64,000 bases of DNA from Promineifilum sp019695075. GTDB lineage: Bacteria; Chloroflexota; Anaerolineae; Promineifilales; Promineifilaceae. Both the position numbers and the translations under genes were made by a program. A model generated the notes under the pieces. It saw nothing but the letters and a program-made list of their open reading frames with translations, searched no databases and was not told where the DNA came from. The stretch is from positions 1 to 64,000 of the forward strand of contig JAHCIO010000023.1 in the NCBI GenBank assembly GCA_026129185.1. The letters are read 5' to 3'. Shown piece by piece: positions 48,577-57,329 of this stretch (position 1 is its first letter; each line of letters begins with the position of its first letter).

Positions 48577-48601
48577 CCTACTGACCTACTGACCACTGAC
48601 C
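48537..48601. repeat. ACTGACC repeat at the argB-argD junction
   Basis: A run of degenerate ACTGACC/ACTGACCT units starts inside the last codons of argB and ends at the argD ATG. It resembles the ACTGTCC units at 4865-4900. It leaves no recognisable ribosome-binding site for argD. Confidence 0.7.
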
Positions 48602-49807
<1,206 letters not shown>

Positions 49808-49860
49808 GATGCCAGGACGCAAAGACAGAGAGTTCTTTTCTCATTGCGTCCTGGCGTCTA
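49808..49860. repeat. Hairpin of the CGCAAGGACGC family
   Basis: GCCAGGACGCAA (49811-49822) is perfectly inverted as TTGCGTCCTGGC (49844-49855). Flanking CGCTAAGATGCC and GGCGTCTATTGCGCC continue the pattern imperfectly. A related sequence lies at 58885-58960. Confidence 0.8.
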
Positions 49861-49900
49861 TTGCGCCCTGGCGTTGAGGTTTTTAACAGGAGAAGAAGCC

Positions 49901-50473
49901 ATGAGCCTGGATTACCGCCTGAACACGACCGGCCACGGTACGACCGGCCACGGTACGACCGGCCAGTCCGCCCGCTCCGTCGGCCCGCGGCTGGCGACGC
50001 TGACGCCGGCCGACTGGCCGGCTGTGCGCGCCATCTACGAAGAAGGCATCGCCACGGGCAACGCCACCTTCGAGACGGTCGCGCCGGAGTGGCCGGCCTG
50101 GGACGCGGCCCGGCTGCCGTGTTGCCGGCTGGCGGCGCGGCGCGGGCGGCGGGTGCTGGGTTGGGCGGCGCTCAGCCCGGTGTCGTCGCGGGCGGTCTAC
50201 CGGGGCGTGGCCGAGGTCAGTATCTACGTCGCCGCGGCGGCGCGTGGGCAGGGCGTCGGCCGGCTGCTCATGGGCGGGCTGGTGGCCGCGTCGGAGGAGG
50301 CCGGCCTGTGGACGCTGCAAGCGGGCATCTTCCCGGAGAACGCCGCCAGCCTGGCGCTACACCGCGCCCTCGGCTTCCGCGTCGTCGGCCGGCGCGAGCG
50401 GCTGGGGTTGCTCCACGGCGTCTGGCGCGACGCGTTGCTGCTGGAGCGACGCAGCGACCGCGCCGGCGTCTAG
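49901..50473 (+). CDS. GNAT acetyltransferase (phosphinothricin acetyltransferase-like)
   Basis: A protein of 190 residues from the ATG at 49901, with AGGAGA upstream. After about 25 residues of repeat-derived sequence (TTGHG units) comes a GNAT domain of the PAT/MnaT group: VRAIYEEGIATGNATFET, LGWAALSPVSSRAVYRGVAEVSIYV, ARGQGVGRLLMGGLV as the acetyl-CoA loop, and FPENAASLALHRALGFRVVGRRE. This group acetylates methionine sulfoximine-like and other amino-acid analogues. It follows argD in the same direction, though the hairpin spacer argues against tight coupling. The true substrate is unknown. Confidence 0.85.
   Translation: MSLDYRLNTTGHGTTGHGTTGQSARSVGPRLATLTPADWPAVRAIYEEGIATGNATFETVAPEWPAWDAARLPCCRLAARRGRRVLGWAALSPVSSRAVYRGVAEVSIYVAAAARGQGVGRLLMGGLVAASEEAGLWTLQAGIFPENAASLALHRALGFRVVGRRERLGLLHGVWRDALLLERRSDRAGV
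49925..49966. repeat. 15-bp tandem repeat in the GNAT 5' coding region
   Basis: ACGACCGGCCACGGT is repeated at 49925-49939 and 49940-49954, with a partial third copy to 49966. In frame it encodes TTGHG units. Confidence 0.85.
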
Positions 50474-50494
50474 GGTGTGTAGGCCAAGGAGCGC

Positions 50495-50560
50495 TGATAG
50501 GGATTAGGGGCTAGGGGCTAGTGGAAGAGCGCTCTTCCCTAGCCCCTAGTCCCTAACCTG
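50495..50560. repeat. TTAGGG/CTAGGG hairpin element
   Basis: GGATTAGGGGCTAGG (50501-50515) matches 42691-42705. The centre is a 16-bp palindrome, GGAAGAGCGCTCTTCC (50523-50538), and the right side is CTAGCCCCTAGTCCC. It fills the space before the next promoter. Confidence 0.85.
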
Positions 50561-50570
50561 CCGCGCGGCG

Positions 50571-50599
50571 TTGCCCGTTCGCCGCGCCTGGGCCATACT
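50571..50599 (+). promoter_or_regulatory. Promoter of the PTPS-related membrane protein gene
   Basis: TTGCCC (50571-50576), a 17-bp spacer and CATACT (50594-50599). The -10 ends 8 nt before a GTG at 50608, so the mRNA is predicted to be leaderless. Confidence 0.55.
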
Positions 50600-50607
50600 T
50601 GGCGGTT

Positions 50608-53600
50608 GTGACCGTCATCGACGCCGACAGCAGCCCGCCCGGCGGCCGGCGCGCATCTTCCCGACGCGCCACGGCCGCCTGGCTGCTGCTCATCCTTCTG
50701 CTCGGCCTGCCGCTGATCACGCCGCTGCTCAATGGCGCGGCCGTGCCCTGCACCCACGATGGCCACCTCCACTACCACCGCGTCGCCGCCCTGGCCCACG
50801 CCTGGGGCAACGGCATCTACCTGACGCGCTGGCTGCCCGACCTGGCCTTTGGCTACGGCTACCCCTTCTTCGTCTTCCGCGAGGCCGCGCCGCTCTACGC
50901 CGTCCTGCTGCCCCATCTGGCCGGGCTGGCCCTGCCGGCGGCCTCGAACCTGTTCTATGCCCTGACCATCCTGGCCGCGGGCATCTTCATGGGCCTGTGG
51001 GCGCGCGACGTGCTGGGGGCGCGGGCGGCGGTCGTCTCGGCCGTGGCCTACATGGCCGCGCCCTACGTGCTGGTTGACGCCCTCGTGCGCGGCAACGCGC
51101 CGGAGTCGCTGGCCCTGCCGCTGCTGCCGTTTCTGCTGTGGGTCGGGCGGCGCTGGGTGCTGGGCGGCTCCGTGCGCGCCTTCCTGGCCGGCGCGCTGGG
51201 CCTGGCGCTGCTGTCGTTCAGCCACAATATCTCGACGTTCATCTTCGCGCCGACGCTGTTGGTGTACTTGTTGGCATTGGCCGTCTTTGGACAGCGGGGG
51301 AGCCGGGGAGCGGGGGAGCCGGGGAGAACTCTTCGCTCCCCTGCTCCCCCGCCCCCCCGCTCCCCCGCTATCTTTCGCGCCTTCGCCCTGCTCGCCCTCG
51401 GCCTCGGCCTGGCCTTCTTCTACACCGGCGGGGCCGTGCTGGAGATGGACGAGGTAACGCTGGAGCGCTCGACGACGACGCGCAACAACGACTGGCGCTT
51501 CAACTTCGCCACCGCCGGCGAAATCCTCGCCCCCGTGGCCCCGGAAGACCCGACGCTGGTCAACCCGCCGTTGCGATTGCGGCTAGGCTGGGCGCCGGCG
51601 CTGCTGGCCGCGCTGGGGGCGGCCGGCTTGCTGTGGCTGCGCGGCACGGATGCCCGCATCCGCGAGCAGCGGCTGCACATCTGGCTGATGCTGGCGGCGA
51701 CGGCCGTCTACCTGTTCATGGCCCTGTCCATCTCCCGTCCGGTGTGGGAGCGGCTGCCGCTGATCGACTTTGTGCAATTCCCGTGGCGCTTCGTCGGCCG
51801 GGCGGCGCTGCCGGTGGCCTTCCTGGCCGGCGTGCCGTGGAGTGACGGCCGACCGCCGACCGCCGCGGCCCGCTCCCTGTCGTTCATTGGTCTCGTCGTC
51901 GCCGTTGCCTTGCTGCTGCTCGAAGCCGTGCCCAATCTCTACCCGCGCCTGTGCGTCGAGGAGCCATTCCCGACCATCCTGACCGTCCACGCCTATGAGC
52001 GGGCCACCGGCCTGGTCGGCGTAGACCCGGAGGGCAGTTACTTCCCGCGCACGGTGCTGGAGCGGCCGACCGGCTCGCCGCTGGAGGCCGACTTCGCCGC
52101 CGGGCGCGCGCCGCAGCGCTTCGACGCCACCGCCCTGCCGCCCGGAGCGACCCTCAGCGACGTGGTCTACGCCGGGCACGGCGTGGCGCTGACCGTCAGC
52201 GCGCCAACAGCCTTCACCGCCCGCTACCTGAGCTTCGCCTTTCCCGGCTGGTCGGCCCGCGTCGATGGCGCGCCAGTGGCCATCACCGCCGAGGCGCCGT
52301 CGGGGCTAATCACCTTCCCCGTGCCGGCGGGGACGCACCGCGTCGAGGTGCGCTGGGGAGCGACGCCGCTGCGGCTGGCGCTGGTGGGGCTAAGCGGGCT
52401 GGCGGGGGTGGGCGTGGTCGTCGTGGCCGTCATGGGCCGGCGCAGGAAGGCAGCTCGCGTCGCCTGGCCCGTCGCCCACACGGCGCGGCTGCGTTGGCGC
52501 GAATGGGCGGCGCTGGCGCTGCTGGCCCTGGGGCTGCTGGCCGTCAAGGCGCTCGTCATCGACCAGACCGAGACGCCTCTGAGAGCGGCAACCGGGCCAC
52601 GCTTGCGGGCCGAGGAAGTGGCCGCGATTGGCTCGGCCGAGATGCGCCTGGAAGGGGCGCGGCCGGCCACGGCGCGGGTCGCCGCGGGCGAGACGTTCGA
52701 CATCAACATGGCCTGGCGGCTGGTCGCCCCGGCCACGACCGACTACCAGACCGAGGTCTGGCTGGAGGACGCGGATGGGCTGGTCTGGAGCGTCAAGGGC
52801 ACGGAGCGCCCGCGCGTTTTCGAGGACGCGCCGCCGACGCGGCAGTGGGCCGTCGGCGAGTGGGGTTGGGACAGCCGCGAGGTGCGCGTGCTGAGCGGCG
52901 CGCCGCCGGGCGATTACGCCGTGGTCATGACCCTGTTCGACAAGGCCACGCTCCAGCCGGCAACACTCAGCAACGCCGGCAGCGGCGCGGTGCTCGGCCC
53001 GACGGCGATCATCGGCCACGTGACGGTGGTCAACCCGCGCCGGGCGCAGCCGCCGGAGGCGCAGTACCCGCTGGACGCGGCCGTGCCGGACACAGGGCTG
53101 CGATTGCTGGGCTACAACCAGGATCGGGCGGCGGCCGCGCCGGGCGATCCTGTCCTGCTGACGCTATTCCTGGCCTGCGACGGGCTAGGCGACTGCGCCC
53201 GCGTCCGGCTGCAACTGCTGGACGAGGCCGGCGAGCGGCGCGGCGTGTGGGACGTGCCCGCTATCCGCGCGGGGTTGCCGGCCGAGAGCTGGCCGGCCGG
53301 CGGCTTCCTGCGCGGCCAGCACCTGCTCAGCCTGCCGCGCGACCTGGCCACCGGGCGCTACCGCTTCACGCTCAACGGCCTGCCCCTGGGCGAGATCAGC
53401 GTGACCGCGCCCGACCGCCAGTTCACCGCCCCGCCTCTGGCCGTCGAACTCAACGCCCCCTTCACCGCTCCCGACCCCGTCGCCACGTTGCTGGGAATCG
53501 CCACGTCTCCCCAGCCCTCCTGCACCCCCGCCCCCCCACTCTTCTGCCTGCCCCTCGTCTGGCGCGCCGACGGCGAGCCGGAGGTCGCCTATCGCGTCTT

Positions 53601-53850
53601 CGTCCACCTGGTCGATGCCGCCGGCAACATCATCGCCCAATCCGACGCCGCCCCGGCCAACTGGACGCGGCCGGCGACCGGCTGGCTGGCCGGCGAGGTC
53701 ATCGTCGATACGCACGCGCTGACGCTGCCGGAGCCGTTCCCGGTCGGGCCGCTGACGCTGCGCGTCGGCCTGTATGACCCGGACACGAACGCACGGCTAA
53801 CCAGCGGCGCGAGCGACTTCGTGGCTATCCCCTGGCCGGTCGCGCCCTAG
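50608..53850 (+). CDS. Large polytopic membrane protein (PTPS-related family)
   Basis: About 1080 residues from a GTG at 50608; a TTG at 50599 would lie inside the -10. The first half has about ten membrane helices. The opening NGAAVPCTHDGHLHYHRVAALAHAWGNG is typical of the membrane proteins annotated as 6-pyruvoyl-tetrahydropterin-synthase-related, which resemble GT-C glycosyltransferases and have no PTPS activity themselves. A beta-rich outer domain follows (from about 470), then another helix pair near 590-650 and a C-terminal half of two beta-sandwich domains (VYDTEVWLED-like strands, YDPDTNARL). A roughly 26-residue Gly/Arg/Pro loop near residue 229 is encoded by a repeat hairpin. Probably involved in cell-surface glycan or glycolipid assembly; the substrate is unknown. 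Confidence 0.75.
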   Translation: MTVIDADSSPPGGRRASSRRATAAWLLLILLLGLPLITPLLNGAAVPCTHDGHLHYHRVAALAHAWGNGIYLTRWLPDLAFGYGYPFFVFREAAPLYAVLLPHLAGLALPAASNLFYALTILAAGIFMGLWARDVLGARAAVVSAVAYMAAPYVLVDALVRGNAPESLALPLLPFLLWVGRRWVLGGSVRAFLAGALGLALLSFSHNISTFIFAPTLLVYLLALAVFGQRGSRGAGEPGRTLRSPAPPPPRSPAIFRAFALLALGLGLAFFYTGGAVLEMDEVTLERSTTTRNNDWRFNFATAGEILAPVAPEDPTLVNPPLRLRLGWAPALLAALGAAGLLWLRGTDARIREQRLHIWLMLAATAVYLFMALSISRPVWERLPLIDFVQFPWRFVGRAALPVAFLAGVPWSDGRPPTAAARSLSFIGLVVAVALLLLEAVPNLYPRLCVEEPFPTILTVHAYERATGLVGVDPEGSYFPRTVLERPTGSPLEADFAAGRAPQRFDATALPPGATLSDVVYAGHGVALTVSAPTAFTARYLSFAFPGWSARVDGAPVAITAEAPSGLITFPVPAGTHRVEVRWGATPLRLALVGLSGLAGVGVVVVAVMGRRRKAARVAWPVAHTARLRWREWAALALLALGLLAVKALVIDQTETPLRAATGPRLRAEEVAAIGSAEMRLEGARPATARVAAGETFDINMAWRLVAPATTDYQTEVWLEDADGLVWSVKGTERPRVFEDAPPTRQWAVGEWGWDSREVRVLSGAPPGDYAVVMTLFDKATLQPATLSNAGSGAVLGPTAIIGHVTVVNPRRAQPPEAQYPLDAAVPDTGLRLLGYNQDRAAAAPGDPVLLTLFLACDGLGDCARVRLQLLDEAGERRGVWDVPAIRAGLPAESWPAGGFLRGQHLLSLPRDLATGRYRFTLNGLPLGEISVTAPDRQFTAPPLAVELNAPFTAPDPVATLLGIATSPQPSCTPAPPLFCLPLVWRADGEPEVAYRVFVHLVDAAGNIIAQSDAAPANWTRPATGWLAGEVIVDTHALTLPEPFPVGPLTLRVGLYDPDTNARLTSGASDFVAIPWPVAP
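51293..51369. repeat. Repeat hairpin embedded in a coding sequence
   Basis: AGCGGGGGAGC (51293-51303) is inverted as GCTCCCCCGCT (51359-51369). Between them GGGGAGCC-type units face CTCCCC units around AACTCTTCG. It reads in frame as a Gly/Arg/Glu then Pro/Arg-rich loop between two membrane helices. The form matches the intergenic hairpin families, but it is inside a gene. Confidence 0.85.
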
Positions 53851-54758
53851 GGCACCTCGCGCCCGGCCGACGCCTCCCAGATAGCGAACCACTGCTGCCG
53901 ATCCAGCGCCAGCGCCTCGGCCGCGGCGGCGGCGCGCACGCGCTCCAGCCGGCCCGTGCCCAGCACCGGCAGCACCCGCGCCGGGTGGCGCAGCAGCCAG
54001 GCCAAAGCGACCTGATCGACGCCCGCGCCGCCCAATTCCTGACCGACGCGCTCGAGCGCCCACCGCACCCGCCCGGTTCGCTCGTCGCCGGGGTTGAATA
54101 ACCGCCCGCCGACCAGCGGCGACCAGGCCATCGGCGGCACGCGCAGCCGTTGGGCCTGGTCGAGCGTGCCGTCATGGAGCGGATCGAGAGCCAGCACCGA
54201 CAGCTCGATCTGGTTGGTGACCAGGGGAAAGTCGAGGCGCGCTTGCAGCAGGTCGAACTGCCAGGGCATGAAGTTGCTGACGCCGAAGGCCAGCGCCTTG
54301 CCGGCCGCCCGCAGCGCCGCGAACGCCTCGGCCACCTCGTCGGCGTCCAGCAGCGGATCGGGGCGGTGGATGAGCAGCAGGTCGAGGCGATCGGTGTGGA
54401 AGTGGCGCAGGGCGTTTTCGGCCGCGCCGGCGATGGCGGCGCGGCTGGTGTCATAGTGATGGACGCGGTTGCCCGGCCGGTTGCCGCTGACGAGCTGGAT
54501 GCCGCACTTGGTGACCAACTCCAGGCGGTCGCGCAGCCCCGGCTCGGCCGCCAGCGCCGCGCCGAAGCGCTCCTCGCAGGTGTAGCCGCCGTAGATGTCG
54601 GCGTTGTCGAAGGTGGTGATGCCCAGGTCGAGGCAGCCGTGGATGAAGCCCAGCAGCGCGCCGGTGTCCATGCCCCAGTCGCCCAGCCGCCACACCCCGG
54701 CCACCAAGCGCGAGAGCGCCGGCCCGGCGTCGGTCATTTGAATGCGCGAGACAGCCAT
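53847..54758 (-). CDS. Aldo/keto reductase
   Basis: A protein of 303 residues from the ATG at 54758, with AAGGAG 8 nt upstream. The NAD(P)H-dependent barrel enzyme family reduces carbonyls. The catalytic tetrad region is visible: TFDNADIYGGYTCEERFG (Asp, Tyr), LELVTKCGIQL (Lys) and LLLIHRPDPLL (His). Later blocks ALAFGVSNFMPWQFDLL, TNQIELSVLAL and MAWSPLVGGRLF are typical of the YdhF-like branch. The final VLPVLGTGRLERVRAAA binds the cofactor. Its stop codon interlocks with that of the PTPS-related gene in one CTAG. The substrate is unknown. Confidence 0.92.
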   Translation of the reverse strand: MAVSRIQMTDAGPALSRLVAGVWRLGDWGMDTGALLGFIHGCLDLGITTFDNADIYGGYTCEERFGAALAAEPGLRDRLELVTKCGIQLVSGNRPGNRVHHYDTSRAAIAGAAENALRHFHTDRLDLLLIHRPDPLLDADEVAEAFAALRAAGKALAFGVSNFMPWQFDLLQARLDFPLVTNQIELSVLALDPLHDGTLDQAQRLRVPPMAWSPLVGGRLFNPGDERTGRVRWALERVGQELGGAGVDQVALAWLLRHPARVLPVLGTGRLERVRAAAAAEALALDRQQWFAIWEASAGREVP

Positions 54759-54807
54759 ATCGTTTTCTCCTTCGCCGCCACGCTCCGCGCCAGCGCCCGC
54801 CCCGCGG

Positions 54808-55083
54808 CTACTGGAGGCCATAGGAGGCGAAGCCAAAGACCATGATCAGAAAGATGTAGATGCACAGCAGGGGGATGGCGATCAGAAAACCGGCCAGTAA
54901 GTAATGGCCATAGACGGCAAACGCCCGCTTGAGCAGGTTGTGGCTGAGCAGCCAGGTGTTGGGCAGGCCGGCCTTCGGCTCCAGGCGTTCCTGCGTCTCC
55001 AGGGCGTTGACCCGGCCGCGCAGGTACTCAAGCTCCTGGCGCATGGCTTCGATCTGCTTCAGGGTTTCGTCGTCTTCGTACAC
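54808..55083 (-). CDS. Small coiled-coil, membrane protein
   Basis: A 91-residue protein. Residues 5-35 form a coiled coil (LKQIEAMRQELEYLRGRVNALETQ). A short basic hinge follows, then a long hydrophobic segment from about 55 to 85 (YLLAGFLIAIPLLCIYIFLIMVFG), one or two membrane helices. The N-terminus is acidic. No family is recognised. It lies between the MmcQ/YjbR gene and the aldo/keto reductase on the same strand, with gaps of 24 and 49 bases, so all may be co-transcribed. Confidence 0.65.
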   Translation of the reverse strand: MYEDDETLKQIEAMRQELEYLRGRVNALETQERLEPKAGLPNTWLLSHNLLKRAFAVYGHYLLAGFLIAIPLLCIYIFLIMVFGFASYGLQ

Positions 55084-55107
55084 AATGTCCTCCAGTTGTC
55101 GCTCTTC

Positions 55108-55458
55108 TTAAGCCAACCGTGCCCGTTGCGCCCGCGTCAGCCCAGCTACAACCCGCTCATAGGAGTGGTCGATCATCTCGCGCACGTCTTCCGTGGGGAT
55201 GCTGCCATCGAGCGTCAGGGTGTTCCAGTGGGTCTTGTTGAGGTGATAGCCGGGGCGGACGGCCGAGTAGACGGCGCGCCAGACGAGCGCCTGACCCGGC
55301 TCGCACTTCAGGCTGACCGTCAGCGGCCGTTCCTGCCAGGCGACAAGGGCGAACATCTTGCCGGCCACCTTGTAGACCAGCACTTCGGGGCCGAAGGGTA
55401 ACTCCTCGGTCGCTCCTCGCCGGGCCAGCAGGGTGGCTTTCAGCTCATCCAGGTCCAT
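55108..55458 (-). CDS. MmcQ/YjbR-family protein
   Basis: A 116-residue protein with the CyaY-like alpha/beta fold of the MmcQ/YjbR family. Diagnostic strands are ELPFGPEVLVYKVAGKMFALVAW, LTVSLKCEPGQALVWR and PGYHLNKTHWNTLTLDGSIP, followed by a C-terminal helix pair (VREMIDHSYERVVAGL). Family members are sometimes called DNA-binding on structural grounds only; the function is not established. It starts 9 bases after the stop of the aminotransferase on the same strand. Confidence 0.9.
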   Translation of the reverse strand: MDLDELKATLLARRGATEELPFGPEVLVYKVAGKMFALVAWQERPLTVSLKCEPGQALVWRAVYSAVRPGYHLNKTHWNTLTLDGSIPTEDVREMIDHSYERVVAGLTRAQRARLA

Positions 55459-55467
55459 GCCCGGCCC

Positions 55468-56616
55468 CTAGAGCACGTCGGCCAGCGCCCGCAGGAGCAC
55501 GGCGACCGATTCCGGCCGGGCGTTGTAGCCCATCAGGCCGACGCGCCAGACCTTGCCGGCCAGATCGCCCAGGCCGCCGGCGATCTCGATGTTGTACTCC
55601 GTCAGCAACCGGCGCGAGACGGCCGCGGCATCGACGCCGGCGGGCACGCGCACCGTCGTCAGGCTCGGCAGGCGAATCTCCAGCGGCACGTGCGGCTCCA
55701 GCCCCAGTTCGCCCAGCCCGGCCCAGAGGCGCTCGGCCACGGCCTGGTGGCGCGCCCAGCGGGCGGCCAGCCCCTCCTCGGCCGCCAGCCGCAACCCTTC
55801 GCGCAGGGCGTAGAAGAGGTGCATCGGCGCGGTGTGGTGGTAGGCGCGCGGCGACCCGAACCAGTACTTGCCCAGTAATTCGCTGTTCATGTACCAGTTG
55901 GCGATGGGCGTCTTGCGGTTGCGAATCTTGTCCAGCGCCCGCGGGCCAAAGGTGATCGGGGCCAGGCCCGACGGGCTGCTGAGGCACTTCTGCGAGCCGC
56001 TATAGGCCACGTCGAGGCCCCAGGCATCGGCGTAGAGCGGCACGCCGCCCAGGCTCGTCACCGTATCGACTAGCAGCAGGCAGTCGTGCTCGCGGCACAG
56101 TTCGGCCAGCCCTTCCAGTGGTTGGCGCACGCCGGTGGAGGTTTCGGCATGGACGAGGGCCAGCACGCGCGGCCGGTGGGCTTCCATGCCCGCGCGCAGT
56201 TCCTCCGGCGAGAAGGCCGCGCCCCACGTCGTCTCCAGGCAGCGCACGTCGGCCCCGTAGCGCCCGGCCATATCGACCATGCGCCGGCCGAAGTAGCCGT
56301 TGACGCCGACCAGAACGCGGTCGCCCGGCTCAACGACGTTGGCAAAGGCGGCCTCCATGCCCGAACTGCCGGTGCCGCTGATGGCGATGGTATACTCGTT
56401 GTCCGTTTGCCAGGCGTAGCGCAACAACTCGCTGACCTCGCCCATGACCTGGAGGAAGGTCGGGTCGAGGTGGCCGACGGTCGGGGCAAGCATGGCCGCC
56501 AGCACGCGCGGGGCGCTGTTCGACGGCCCCGCGCCCAGGAGGATGCGCGGCGGCATATCAATGGACGGCAGGTTGAGGCGATGATTGTCAGTGATGGTGA
56601 AGGTGTCTATACTCAT
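55468..56616 (-). CDS. Class V aminotransferase (alanine-glyoxylate / serine-pyruvate type)
   Basis: A protein of 382 residues from the ATG at 56616, with GAGGGA upstream. A PLP enzyme that moves the amino group from alanine or serine to glyoxylate or another keto acid. Motifs are RILLGAGPSNSAPRVLAAM, GHLDPTFLQVMGEV, ISGTGSSGMEAAFAN, HAETSTGVRQPLEG, DTVTSLGGVPL and GSQKCLSSPSGLAPI, where the Lys binds PLP. HHTAPMHLFYALREGL and a late RVGLMGYNA complete the family pattern. It is divergent from the GNAT gene with a 52-bp gap. The exact donor and acceptor pair cannot be set from sequence. Confidence 0.92.
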   Translation of the reverse strand: MSIDTFTITDNHRLNLPSIDMPPRILLGAGPSNSAPRVLAAMLAPTVGHLDPTFLQVMGEVSELLRYAWQTDNEYTIAISGTGSSGMEAAFANVVEPGDRVLVGVNGYFGRRMVDMAGRYGADVRCLETTWGAAFSPEELRAGMEAHRPRVLALVHAETSTGVRQPLEGLAELCREHDCLLLVDTVTSLGGVPLYADAWGLDVAYSGSQKCLSSPSGLAPITFGPRALDKIRNRKTPIANWYMNSELLGKYWFGSPRAYHHTAPMHLFYALREGLRLAAEEGLAARWARHQAVAERLWAGLGELGLEPHVPLEIRLPSLTTVRVPAGVDAAAVSRRLLTEYNIEIAGGLGDLAGKVWRVGLMGYNARPESVAVLLRALADVL

Positions 56617-56668
56617 GGTTCCCTCGCTCCGCGGCGGGAAAGTGGGCGCCAAACCGGAGAGATAATCG

Positions 56669-57238
56669 ATGATAACACCCAATTTGCTGCGCGGCGAAAA
56701 GGTCAGACTGACGGCTGTGACCTCGGCCGACCTGGCCACCATCACCCGCTGGTGGGCCGACCCCGACTTCATGCGCCTCTACAACACTGCCCCGGCCGCG
56801 CCGCGCAACGAAGACCAGATCAGCCGCCGCTTCGAGCTGAGCCAGACCAGCAATGAGGCCTTCCTCTTCGCCATTCGCCCACTGGGTGGAACCTCGCCGG
56901 CCGATGACGACACGCTCATCGGCCTGCTGGAACTGGACGGCGTGGAATGGGCCAACCGGACGACGTTCGTCAGCATCGGCATCGGCGACGCCGCCCACCG
57001 CGGCCAGGGCTACGGCACGGACGCCATGCGCGTGGGCCTGCGCTTTGCCTTCCACGAACTCAATCTCCACCGCGTCTGCCTGACCGTGTTCAGCTATAAT
57101 GAGGATGCCATCGCCCTGTACGAGCGCCTCGGCTTCACGCGCGAGGGCAGCTACCGGGAGCATCTTGAGCGCGACGGCCGGCGCTACGATATGTATCTGT
57201 ACGGGTTGTTGCGACCCGAATGGGAGAAGAACCTGTGA
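56669..57238 (+). CDS. GNAT acetyltransferase (RimJ/RimL-like)
   Basis: A 189-residue acetyltransferase of the RimJ/RimL/SpeG-like group. Blocks are LLRGEKVRLTAVTSADLATITRWW, FVSIGIGDAAHRGQGYGTDAMRVGL (acetyl-CoA loop with RGQGYG) and LTVFSYNEDAIALYERLGFTREGSYREHL. The CGGAGAG ribosome-binding site lies 7-8 nt before the ATG. Substrates in this group range from protein N-termini to polyamines, so only the reaction type can be given. Confidence 0.88.
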   Translation: MITPNLLRGEKVRLTAVTSADLATITRWWADPDFMRLYNTAPAAPRNEDQISRRFELSQTSNEAFLFAIRPLGGTSPADDDTLIGLLELDGVEWANRTTFVSIGIGDAAHRGQGYGTDAMRVGLRFAFHELNLHRVCLTVFSYNEDAIALYERLGFTREGSYREHLERDGRRYDMYLYGLLRPEWEKNL

Positions 57239-57329
57239 GGGGCCAGGGGCCAGGGAGGCGCGTCCTTCTCTGACTCCGGCAAGCTTGAGGCTGGCCCCTA
57301 ATCGTGTGAGAAAATAGACGGAGGCAAAC

